Assembly: GCA_017458025.1 (NCBI GenBank)
Contig: JAFTGG010000073.1
Coordinates: forward strand, 1 to 15,063
Length of the DNA stretch: 15,063 nucleotides
Source of the DNA: Oscillospiraceae bacterium
Lineage (GTDB): Bacteria; Bacillota; Clostridia; Oscillospirales; Oscillospiraceae
Direction: 5' to 3'
Shown here one piece after another: positions 6,354 to 12,647 of this stretch. The position numbers and the translations under genes are program-made. Under the pieces are notes generated by a model. That model did not search any database and was not told the DNA's origin. It saw only the letters and a program-made list of their open reading frames with translations. How positions within the stretch are numbered: position 1 is the stretch's first letter; each line of letters starts with the position of its first letter.

Positions 6354-7757
6354 TCATGGATCGGCGGCTTCCTCGAGCACGACGTTGACCGTGAAGCGTT
6401 CGCCGTCACGCTCGATCTCCAGCGTCAGCGCGTCGCCTGTTCCGTAGCGCCGGCGCGCGCGGAGCAGGTCGCTGACGCTCGCGACCGGTTCGCCGTCCGC
6501 CTGCGTGATAAGGTCGCCGACCTGAAGTCCGGCCTTTTCGCCGGGACCGTCCGGAACGACCTCGCCGATGCGCAGCGCGGTGCGCTCGCCGTCGAGCGTG
6601 ACGGGGAGATGCTCCACGCTGATACCGAGGACCGGCTCGCCGTGGATCTCGCCGTAGGCGATGAGGTCGTCGACCATCCACGCCGCCGAGCTGATGGGAA
6701 TGGCGAAGCCCAGACCCTCGACGCTCACGGCGCTGGTCGAGCCCATCTTCATCGTGTTGATGCCGACGACCTGTCCATAGACGTTGATGAGCGGACCGCC
6801 GGAGTTGCCGTTGTTGAGCGCGGCGTTGGTCTGAATCAGCGTCATGTTGACGCCGTCCACCATCACGTCGCGGTTGATGGCGGAGACGATGCCGTCCGTC
6901 AGCGTGCCGCGCAGCTGGACGCCGAGCGGGTTGCCGATGGCGTACACCGTGTCGCCGACGGTCAGCGCGTCGCTGTCGCCAAATTCGGCGGTGGGGAGGT
7001 TCCGCGCGTCGATCTTGATGACCGCGAGATCCTTTTCCGCGTCGCAGCCGACCAGCATCGCGTCGTAGCTGACGCCGGTGTCGCGCACGACATAGCACTG
7101 CGTGCCGCCGGTGATGACGTGGGCGTTGGTGAGAATGTAGCCGTCGGCGGTGAAGATGACGCCGGTGCCGATGATGGCGCTGCCGTCGGGAAGCGCCGTC
7201 GCGACCGTGACCGTGCAGGGATTGACGAGCTCGTAGACGCTTTGTATGCTCAGCTCATCGCCGTGCAGCCCCTCGTAGCGCAGGCGTGTGCCGCCGCCGT
7301 TGGGATAGCGCTCGATGGACGTTTCGGCGTCGCTGTAATCTTCCCGTTCGCCGTGCGGCTCAAATTCGTAGCGGAAGGTAAACTGCCGCTCCCGTTCGCG
7401 CTCCCGCGCGCGCTGCCAGGCCAGAGCGCCGAGCGCCGCCATTGCGACAAGCAGCACGGCGAGGCAGATGAGAAAGATGCGCAGGCCCGTGCGGGAGCCG
7501 CCGCGCTCCGGCGCGCCGAGCCCCGGCTTATACGGCGGAGCGTTCTCCGGCGGCGTGAATACATAGCGCGCGGCGTCCGGCACCGGAGGCTCCGTGCGCG
7601 ATGGCTCCGCGCCGCGGCTGCCGGGCAGCGGCTCCGGCTGGATATAGCGCTCCACCACCGGCTGCGGTCGCAGCGGTTCATAGCGCAGCACAACCTCCCG
7701 CGGCTGTCCGGCCGCGGGCGTTTCCTCCGTATGCAGCATGGGCTGAAATTCGTCCAT
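6354..7757 (-). CDS. Membrane-anchored HtrA-like serine protease (S1C, trypsin-like + PDZ)
   Basis: This 467-residue protease/chaperone is expected to act on misfolded proteins outside the membrane. Residues 1-90 are a long Pro-rich cytoplasmic tail, followed by one transmembrane segment (about 92-113). The next stretch includes the charged repeat RARERERERQ. The trypsin-like domain spans about 170-365 and has the full triad: H213 in TNAHV, D243 in KDLAV and S319 in GNSGGP. A PDZ domain follows (about 375-462), with VVPDGPGEKAGLQVGDLI. It belongs to the single-PDZ HtrA/YkdA/YvtA type. The start ATG has AGAGGA upstream and lies 10 bp behind the kinase stop, so the two genes are cotranscribed. 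Linkage to a two-component pair recalls CssRS control of htrA in Bacillus; that parallel is inference. Confidence 0.95.
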   Translation of the reverse strand: MDEFQPMLHTEETPAAGQPREVVLRYEPLRPQPVVERYIQPEPLPGSRGAEPSRTEPPVPDAARYVFTPPENAPPYKPGLGAPERGGSRTGLRIFLICLAVLLVAMAALGALAWQRARERERERQFTFRYEFEPHGEREDYSDAETSIERYPNGGGTRLRYEGLHGDELSIQSVYELVNPCTVTVATALPDGSAIIGTGVIFTADGYILTNAHVITGGTQCYVVRDTGVSYDAMLVGCDAEKDLAVIKIDARNLPTAEFGDSDALTVGDTVYAIGNPLGVQLRGTLTDGIVSAINRDVMVDGVNMTLIQTNAALNNGNSGGPLINVYGQVVGINTMKMGSTSAVSVEGLGFAIPISSAAWMVDDLIAYGEIHGEPVLGISVEHLPVTLDGERTALRIGEVVPDGPGEKAGLQVGDLITQADGEPVASVSDLLRARRRYGTGDALTLEIERDGERFTVNVVLEEAADP

Positions 7758-7767
7758 AGGCGTCCTC

Positions 7768-9228
7768 TTACTGTCCTCCCGCGAGGGAGACGGTGAAGGT
7801 GAAGGTCGTCACGCCGTCTTCGCTGGTGACGGCGACTTGCTCTTTGTGCTGGTCAAGAATGGTTTTGACGACGTAGAGGCCCAGGCCGACGCCGTCCTTA
7901 TCCTGATTGCGGGACTTGTCGCTCTTATGAAAGCGCTCGAACAGCAGCGGGATTTCGTCGGCGGGGATCGTGTCGCCCTCGTTGCGGACGCTGACGAACG
8001 CTTTGCCGTTCGCGACCGCGAGGCCGAGGTAGAGCGTCGAGCCCGCGCGGGCGAACTTCGTCGCGTTCTCCAGCAGGTTGTAGACGACCTGTGTGATGAG
8101 ATCGTTGTCGCCGAGCACGGTGACGCTGCGGTCGGGAATGTTCGCGTCCACGTCGAGCCCACGGTCGGTGATCTTTTTCTCCATCGAGATCAGCACGCGG
8201 CGCATGCTCTCGCAGATGTCGAACGGCGACTTGCGCAGCTCGCGCGATTGGAGACGCGAGATGTCCAGCATGCGCCGCACAAGGCGGGAGAGGCGCCGGC
8301 TCTCGTCGGAGATGATGCGCAGGTACTGCCGCTCCTCCTCCGGCGGGATCGTGCCGTCGAGGATACCGTCGGTGTAGCCCGCGATGGTGGTCATCGGGGT
8401 TTTCAGCTCGTGCGAGACGTTCGCGATGAACTCGCGGCGCTGCCGCTCCGTCTCCTGCAGCGAGTCCGCCATGTTGTTGAACGAGCTCGCAAGCTCCGCG
8501 ATCTCGCTGGGATCGTCGTAGCCGCGCATGCGAATGTCGAAATTGCCGTCGGCAAAGCGCCGCGTCGCCTCCGCCATTTCGCTGATCGGGCGGGATTGCC
8601 GCATGCTGAGCCACGCGCTTACGACGAACGCGAGCAGCAGCACCGTGACGGCGGTCATGAAGAACATGCCGATGAACCCGCGCCACATCGCGGTCAGCGC
8701 CCGCGCCTCGGTCACGGCGAGCACCACGCCGACGGTCTGCCCCATCGACTCGATGGGCACGCCCACGGCGAAGTACTTGTCCGCGTAGACGTCGCCGAGC
8801 GTCGTGCGCTCGAACGTATCCATGCCGTCGAGGACGCTGTCCGTCATACCCTCCGGCAGCGACAGCACGCGGCCCTCAAGCGACGGGTCGGAGGTCAGCA
8901 GCACATTGCCGGACAGATTGCAGATGAGAAAGTTCTCGTCGGTCACGGAGGCGGCAAAGGTCGCGAGCTCGCGCATATCCGAGAGCGAGCCGCCCGTGAC
9001 GTAGGCGGATACCATCCGCGAGACGACGCCGGCCTTCGCGCGCATATCCGCTTCGCGCTCGTTGCGCGTATAGCTGTAGCTCAGCGCGAAGAACGACATG
9101 CCGAGCAGCACGAGCGTCAGCAGCACGACGCCGGCGGTCATGGCAAAATTCTGCCAATAGATGGTCTTAAACCGCTGCGGCAGCTGCGGCCGGCGCGTTT
9201 TTTTCTGTTTTTCCGTTTTTTCACTCAT
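7768..9228 (-). CDS. Sensor histidine kinase (TM-sensor-TM-HAMP-HisKA-HATPase)
   Basis: This 486-residue membrane kinase has TM1 at about 29-51, an extracytoplasmic sensor of about 130 residues (55-183) and TM2 at about 184-206. A HAMP domain follows (about 207-260), then HisKA with the phospho-acceptor H273 in VSHELKTP, and a HATPase domain. The latter has N box NLLENATKF (N388), F box LFERFHKSDKS and G box DGVGLGL (445-451). All catalytic motifs are intact. The partner regulator is encoded just upstream and an HtrA protease 10 bp downstream, so misfolded or damaged envelope proteins are a reasonable signal (inference). The ATG at 9228 has no Shine-Dalgarno, and the in-frame codons upstream reach a stop before any alternative start. 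The codon also overlaps the TGA of a possible short ORF. Confidence 0.96.
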   Translation of the reverse strand: MSEKTEKQKKTRRPQLPQRFKTIYWQNFAMTAGVVLLTLVLLGMSFFALSYSYTRNEREADMRAKAGVVSRMVSAYVTGGSLSDMRELATFAASVTDENFLICNLSGNVLLTSDPSLEGRVLSLPEGMTDSVLDGMDTFERTTLGDVYADKYFAVGVPIESMGQTVGVVLAVTEARALTAMWRGFIGMFFMTAVTVLLLAFVVSAWLSMRQSRPISEMAEATRRFADGNFDIRMRGYDDPSEIAELASSFNNMADSLQETERQRREFIANVSHELKTPMTTIAGYTDGILDGTIPPEEERQYLRIISDESRRLSRLVRRMLDISRLQSRELRKSPFDICESMRRVLISMEKKITDRGLDVDANIPDRSVTVLGDNDLITQVVYNLLENATKFARAGSTLYLGLAVANGKAFVSVRNEGDTIPADEIPLLFERFHKSDKSRNQDKDGVGLGLYVVKTILDQHKEQVAVTSEDGVTTFTFTVSLAGGQ

Positions 9229-9257
9229 TGCGCGACTTCAAAACCCATTCGCCGCAT
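9225..9257 (-). CDS. Possible ten-codon mini-ORF overlapping the kinase start (MRRMGFEVAQ)
   Basis: On the minus strand an ATG at 9257 (and an in-frame ATG at 9248) opens a 10-codon frame whose TGA overlaps the kinase ATG as ATGA. Unlike the mini-ORF before the lipoprotein, it has no recognisable Shine-Dalgarno. It is listed because the kinase gene also lacks one and the geometry is the same. It could be chance. Confidence 0.2.
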   Translation of the reverse strand: MRRMGFEVAQ

Positions 9258-9292
9258 TTCGCGGTTGCCGCGCGGGCGGCGAGCGAAACGGC
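9254..9292. repeat. REP-like palindromic repeat, copy 1
   Basis: The core TTTCGCGGTTGCCGCGC followed by GGCGGCGAGCGAAACGGC is an imperfect palindrome. It lies between the response regulator and kinase genes. Related sequences occur at 10069-10104, 12550-12585 (inverted) and 14142-14177. Confidence 0.5.
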
Positions 9293-9315
9293 ATTACTAA
9301 TATAGATTTACAAGC

Positions 9316-9999
9316 TTACGCTTTCACTTCAAATTTATAGCCCACGCCCCAGACGGTCTTGAGCTCCCATTGGTCGCTCACGCCCTCGACCTTCTCGCGC
9401 AGGCGCTTGACATGCACGTCCACGGTGCGCGAGTCGCCGAAATAATCGAAGCCCCAGACCTCGTCGAGCAGTTGGTTGCGCGTGTAGACGCGGTTCGGCG
9501 TCGCGGCGAGGTGGTACAAAAGCTCCAGCTCCTTCGGCGGCGTGTCGATCTTCCTGCCGTCGACGATGAGCTCGTAGCTGTCGAGGTTGATGACCAGCTT
9601 GTCGAACACAAGCTTCTTCTGCGTATCGTCGGGGATCTCGCTGCGGCGCAGCACCGCGTTGATGCGCGCGAGCAGCTCCTTCATCTCAAACGGCTTGACG
9701 ACGTAATCGTCCGCGCCCATCTCAAGGCCGTGGATACGGTCGTCCACTTCGCCCTTGGCGGTGAGCATGATGACCGGGCACTTCGAGTTCTCGCGGATAC
9801 GCGCGAGCACGCCCCAGCCGTCGAGCACGGGAAGCATCACGTCGAGCAGCACGAGGTCGGGCTCCTGCGCGTGGAACTCATCGACCGCCCTGCCGCCGTC
9901 GGCGGCGAGGCGCACGTCGAAGCCCTCCTTGTCCAGATACATCTTGATGAGGTTGGCGATGTTGTTGTCGTCCTCGACCACGAGAATGTTGCGTGCCAT
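9316..9999 (-). CDS. OmpR/PhoB-family response regulator
   Basis: This 227-residue transcription factor has a receiver domain (1-120) with the acidic pocket E9/D10/D11, phospho-acceptor D53 (LVLLDVMLP), T80 and K102 (KPF). It is followed by a winged-helix DNA-binding domain (about 128-225) with TPPKELELLYHLA, RVYTRNQLLDEVWG and the recognition region DSRTVDVHVKRLREKV. It is the first gene of the regulator-kinase-protease-lipoprotein set. A strong GGAGG lies seven bases before the ATG. An 87-bp gap containing a palindromic repeat separates it from the kinase gene. Its upstream region carries a perfect inverted repeat that could be an operator, for this regulator or another. Confidence 0.97.
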   Translation of the reverse strand: MARNILVVEDDNNIANLIKMYLDKEGFDVRLAADGGRAVDEFHAQEPDLVLLDVMLPVLDGWGVLARIRENSKCPVIMLTAKGEVDDRIHGLEMGADDYVVKPFEMKELLARINAVLRRSEIPDDTQKKLVFDKLVINLDSYELIVDGRKIDTPPKELELLYHLAATPNRVYTRNQLLDEVWGFDYFGDSRTVDVHVKRLREKVEGVSDQWELKTVWGVGYKFEVKA

Positions 10000-10026
10000 A
10001 AGCGCCCTCCTATGTTTATGGAGCCG

Positions 10027-10059
10027 GATATCAAAGGCGCGCGGCGACGCTTTGATATC
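10027..10059. promoter_or_regulatory. 10-bp inverted repeat upstream of the response regulator
   Basis: GATATCAAAG (10027-10036) and CTTTGATATC (10050-10059) are perfect inverted copies separated by 13 bp, lying 28 to 60 bp before the regulator start codon. The GC-rich spacer contrasts with the AT-rich arms. As DNA it could be an operator; as RNA it would be a 10-bp hairpin in the leader. No clear sigma-A promoter is visible around it. Confidence 0.4.
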
Positions 10060-10068
10060 GCAGCCATA

Positions 10069-10104
10069 TTTTTCGATCGCCGCGCAAGCGGCGGGAAAAA
10101 AGGC
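10069..10104. repeat. REP-like palindromic repeat, copy 2
   Basis: TTTTTCGATCGCCGCGC followed by AAGCGGCGGGAAAAAAGGC is an imperfect palindrome resembling copies 1, 3 and 4. It lies between the response regulator and the secreted pseudo-deacetylase gene. GCCGC/GCGGC forms the stem, flanked by T- and A-runs, so it might also act as a weak terminator. Confidence 0.5.
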
Positions 10105-10116
10105 AATTCCTTAAGA

Positions 10117-10137
10117 CCTGACCGCGAGACGGTCAGG
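10117..10137. terminator. Hairpin overlapping the stop codon of the secreted protein gene
   Basis: CCTGACCG (10117-10124) pairs with CGGTCAGG (10130-10137) around a 5-nt loop. The stop codon (10133-10135) lies inside the stem. On the minus strand no immediate T-tract follows; a T-run comes only about 15 nt later. It may therefore be a weak terminator or a 3'-end stabiliser. Confidence 0.4.
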
Positions 10138-11269
10138 ATACCACGACTTCGTTGAGCCGCGCGGGCGTGCAGTTTCCGGCGCGGAGGCTGACGAGCAAGG
10201 CGCTGAGCGTGCCGGACGCGGTCTCGTCCGTGCCGAGAAAAATGCTGCAGCTTCCGCCGTTCGCGTCCGCCGCGGAGATGGTGCGCGCGCTCATGCGTGA
10301 AACGGAGACGGAGCCGTCGCCGAAATCCAGCGCGAAATGGATCGGGCAGTAGCCCGCGTCCTCCACGAGCCGCGAGGTGTCCTCGACCGCGCCCTCAAGG
10401 CGCACGAGCCGCGTTTTGACGCTGGCGGCGCGCCACAGGATACGGTTGCCCGCCTCAATCTGCGCCAGCGCCGCGTCCGCGCCCGCCGACGCGTCTATGC
10501 GCAGCGCTACGGCGCCGCCGCCCGAGGCAAGACGGCGCAGAAGCTCGTCCGCGCCCTCGAGACTCTGCGGCGTGAAGACAAATGTGGCGCGGCCCGAGGG
10601 GAGATAGGCGAGCAACTGCTCGGTGCGGGAAACGTCGGTGGATTCAACGGCGAAGTAGACGGTGCGCTGCGTGTTGTTCTGCGCCGGCGTGTTCTGGGCC
10701 GGCGCGGACGATTCGCCGGCGGGCGGCTGCTGCGCGCGCTCATAGCGGCTGTAGCGCTGCGCCATCGGCGAGCTTGCCGCGTCGATGAACGTCGCGTCGG
10801 AAAGGACCACGGAATCGCTCTTGATTCGCACGAGGTAGCCGTAGGCAATGCGCGTATAGCTGTATTCCAGGCCGAAGAAGCGGCAGATCACATCCAGCGG
10901 CAGGAACACGGCGTCGCCGCGCGTCAGGGCGGAGCCGGAATAGGTTTGCGAACCGTTGGTCCCGATGGTGCCCGCGACCAGATCAAAGGTGATGACGCTG
11001 CGCTGCTTGTAGAGCACGGCGGTGGAACGGTCGCGGCTGCGGGAGTAAAAGATGCCGAGCTCCGGCGGGTCGCCGTAGCTGATGGCGGAGGAGGGAACGT
11101 ACAATACGCCACCGGACCAAAAAGGCATCGTATCGGCGCTGAGATCGAGCAGCGTGTCGTTGACGGCGGTGAAGCAGACCGTTTCCGCCGCGTCGCCGCG
11201 TTCGGGCGCGAGGCTCGCGAGCATGAGCAGCGCCAAGATCAGGCACAGCGACCGTTTGACCGCCCGCAT
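10133..11269 (-). CDS. Secreted protein: copper-amine-oxidase-N-like domain + degenerate deacetylase-like domain
   Basis: The protein has 378 residues from the chosen ATG at 11269, which has AAAGGAGG seven bases upstream; an ATG ten codons earlier lacks one. A signal peptide (about 1-28, ending near GDAAE) is followed by a region (about 30-165) resembling the copper amine oxidase N-terminal/stalk-type domain of Firmicutes surface proteins (TMPFWSGGVLYVPSSAI, GDAVFLPLDVICRFFGLEYSY, GYLVRIK). A Gln/Pro/Ser-rich linker (180-201) comes next. The domain at about 203-370 has the outline of a NodB polysaccharide deacetylase: RTVYFAVEST, SGRATFVFTPQS, ADELLRRLASGGGAVALRI. However, the catalytic Asp-Asp and the His-x3-His pair expected at VYFAVES and AVALRID are absent. 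It is thus probably a non-enzymatic cell-wall or carbohydrate-binding protein. The first domain is fairly well supported, and the second is inference from pattern. Confidence 0.8.
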   Translation of the reverse strand: MRAVKRSLCLILALLMLASLAPERGDAAETVCFTAVNDTLLDLSADTMPFWSGGVLYVPSSAISYGDPPELGIFYSRSRDRSTAVLYKQRSVITFDLVAGTIGTNGSQTYSGSALTRGDAVFLPLDVICRFFGLEYSYTRIAYGYLVRIKSDSVVLSDATFIDAASSPMAQRYSRYERAQQPPAGESSAPAQNTPAQNNTQRTVYFAVESTDVSRTEQLLAYLPSGRATFVFTPQSLEGADELLRRLASGGGAVALRIDASAGADAALAQIEAGNRILWRAASVKTRLVRLEGAVEDTSRLVEDAGYCPIHFALDFGDGSVSVSRMSARTISAADANGGSCSIFLGTDETASGTLSALLVSLRAGNCTPARLNEVVVS

Positions 11270-11309
11270 GCCACCGCCTCCTTTCCCGCGCTTTCGCATA
11301 ATTCATTAT

Positions 11310-11338
11310 ATTATAACAAGCTTTTCGGCATAATGCAA
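11310..11338 (-). promoter_or_regulatory. Sigma-A promoter of the secreted pseudo-deacetylase gene
   Basis: On the minus strand TTGCAT (11338-11333), a 17-bp spacer and a perfect TATAAT (11315-11310) stand about 40 bp before the start codon at 11269. The downstream regulator-kinase-protease genes could be read from here if the hairpin at 10117-10137 leaks. Confidence 0.85.
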
Positions 11339-11369
11339 GTTAATACGAACCGTTGTACAGGCGCGTCTC

Positions 11370-11440
11370 ATACGAAATGCAACGCGCCTTGCGGCGCTAT
11401 AAAAAGTAGAATACTTCTACTTTTTAATGCATTTCAGTAT
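11370..11440. repeat. Short AGTAT-ended palindromic element at the 3' end of spoIID-like gene
   Basis: The ends are ATACGAAATGCA (11370-11381) and TGCATTTCAGTAT (11428-11440), inverted copies apart from one inserted base. Inside are a GCGCC-TTGC-GGCGC hairpin (11384-11397) and the terminator stem. The ends (ATAC...ATGCA / TGCAT...AGTAT) and an inner CCTTGCGGC resemble the 157-bp element at 5736-5892. It contains the stop codon of the SpoIID-like gene. A family relationship is a pattern judgement. Confidence 0.4.
11401..11425. terminator. Bidirectional intrinsic terminator of the SpoIID-like gene
   Basis: AAAAAGTAGAA (11401-11411) pairs with TTCTACTTTTT (11415-11425) around a TAC loop, an 11-bp stem with A/T flanks. 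It overlaps the first bases of the stop codon on the minus strand (11426-11424). Confidence 0.8.
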
Positions 11441-12452
11441 CAGTCGTATATCCGTCCACGCGCGTGCCGGTGAAGTAATGTTCGAGGATCTCGGCGGCGG
11501 TCCGCCCTTGCAGCGCGAGGGCGTTCGCGCCGTATTGGCTCATGCCGACGCCGTGGCCGTAGCCCGTGACGCGGAAGGTGAGCGAATCCTCGTCCGCCTC
11601 CACCGTGAATGACGGCGAGCGCAGGCCGAGAATGGTGCGCAGCTCGTTGCCCCTGACCGTTACGCCGCCGACGGAGAGCGTTGTGACGAAACCCGCCCCG
11701 CTGCGCTCGACGTCCGTGATCCAACGCTCCGGCGAGCCGGAGAGCTCCGCGTCGGGGCGGGCCTGCAGAAACAGCGCGCGGAACGCCTCGGCGGAGAAGG
11801 TCTCGACCGAATAGTAGTTCGGCACCAGCTCCTCGTCCTCGGGGCTCGACACGCTTTGCAGGTACGGCAGATCGCTCTGCCAGACCGCGCCCGCGCTTTG
11901 GGTGTGTCCGTTCGCCGAGGAGAAGAAGACCGCGAGGATCGGCTCGCCGCCGTAGAGCACGACCTGCCCGTCGGTCTCCGCCACGGCGCGCGCGAGCTTC
12001 TCCTCGTAGTACAGCGCCATGCCGCCCCAATCCGCCGCGGCGTCGTCCGCGGTTTTATACGCCTTGCAGCAGTTGATGTCGTCGCAGGCGTCGGCGTCGG
12101 GGTGGTTGGCAATGGGCCCGTCTTTCATTTTATGGATCGTGTAGGTGCGCGCCGCGATCGCCTGCGCCTTGAGCGCTTCGAGCTCGAACGACGCGGGCAT
12201 CTCCGCGCGCAGCACGCCGACAAGATAGTCGTCCATCGGCATCTCCTCGATCGCGCCGCCGTGGAGCACGCGCAGCGTCTGCTCCGCGTCGGGCGTCCCG
12301 CGCGCCGGCTCCGCTTCCGTCTCCGCCGTGCTTTGCGGCTCGTCCGCCGGCTCCGGCGGCGCGTTTCCGGCGGAGGCTCGTCCGGCGGACGACCACGCCA
12401 GTCCCCAAAGCAGGACGAATACCAGCGACAAAATGCGGATATCGTGTTTCAT
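11424..12452 (-). CDS. spoIID: SpoIID/LytB-domain protein (sporulation lytic transglycosylase-like)
   Basis: The protein has 342 residues. It starts with a membrane anchor/signal segment (about 6-22) and an Ala/Pro/Glu-rich linker (28-58). A SpoIID domain (about 60-335) follows, with PMDDYLVGVLRAEMPASFE, LKAQAIAARTYT, FFSSANGHTQSAGAVW, YLQSVSSPEDE and VTGYGHGVGMSQYGANALA. E84 in RAEMPASFE corresponds to the catalytic glutamate of the family. H117, C123 and C128/C129 (NHPDADACDDINCC) match the His/Cys zinc-binding cluster described for clostridial SpoIID. SpoIID cleaves glycan strands during engulfment in the forespore/mother-cell septum. The gene name is by family; a LytB-type or germination-related paralogue is possible. 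SD GGGGGA precedes the ATG. It appears to be monocistronic with its own terminator, and I could not identify a sigma-E promoter by eye. Confidence 0.93.
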   Translation of the reverse strand: MKHDIRILSLVFVLLWGLAWSSAGRASAGNAPPEPADEPQSTAETEAEPARGTPDAEQTLRVLHGGAIEEMPMDDYLVGVLRAEMPASFELEALKAQAIAARTYTIHKMKDGPIANHPDADACDDINCCKAYKTADDAAADWGGMALYYEEKLARAVAETDGQVVLYGGEPILAVFFSSANGHTQSAGAVWQSDLPYLQSVSSPEDEELVPNYYSVETFSAEAFRALFLQARPDAELSGSPERWITDVERSGAGFVTTLSVGGVTVRGNELRTILGLRSPSFTVEADEDSLTFRVTGYGHGVGMSQYGANALALQGRTAAEILEHYFTGTRVDGYTTDTEMH

Positions 12453-12501
12453 AGCGTTCCCCCGTTTCCTGAGTTTTCCTTACAGGATATGAGGAAGAAC
12501 G

Positions 12502-12530
12502 TGGACAAATGAAAAAAGCTATGTTATACT
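12502..12530 (+). promoter_or_regulatory. Sigma-A promoter of the membrane protein gene
   Basis: TGGACA (12502-12507), a 17-bp spacer and TATACT (12525-12530) with an upstream TG (12522-12523). The start would be near 12537, giving a leader of about 110 nt before the ATG at 12648. Confidence 0.75.
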
Positions 12531-12611
12531 TGCCGCGTTGCGGCAAATCGCCGCATTTTCCCGCCGCTTCGCGGCAATCGGAAATACATGGCGGATGGAT
12601 AGCGTATCCGC
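12530..12611 (+). other. Structured 5' leader of the membrane protein gene, including REP-like copy 3
   Basis: The leader begins with TTGCCGC-GTT-GCGGCAA (12530-12546), a 7-bp hairpin at the predicted transcription start. It continues with an inverted copy of the REP-like palindrome (12550-12585: CGCATTTTCCCGCCGC, CGCGGCAATCGGAAAT) and ends with GCGGAT/ATCCGC (12591-12596, 12606-12611). It matches no riboswitch class I recognise, and no terminator or SD-sequestering arm is evident. Confidence 0.4.
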
Positions 12612-12647
12612 TGCGCTATTTTCGCTTTTGAGAAAAGAGGCTCCTTT

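Noticed and set aside
9293..9310. TTACTAATATAGATTTA as another arm of the AGTAT repeat family.
   Set aside because: Only nine consecutive bases (TACTAATAT) match and no partner arm is found nearby.
12537..12647. A riboswitch in the 110-nt leader of the membrane protein gene.
   Set aside because: I recognise no conserved aptamer motif, no terminator, and no anti-SD arm. The structure is explained by a REP-like repeat and two simple hairpins.
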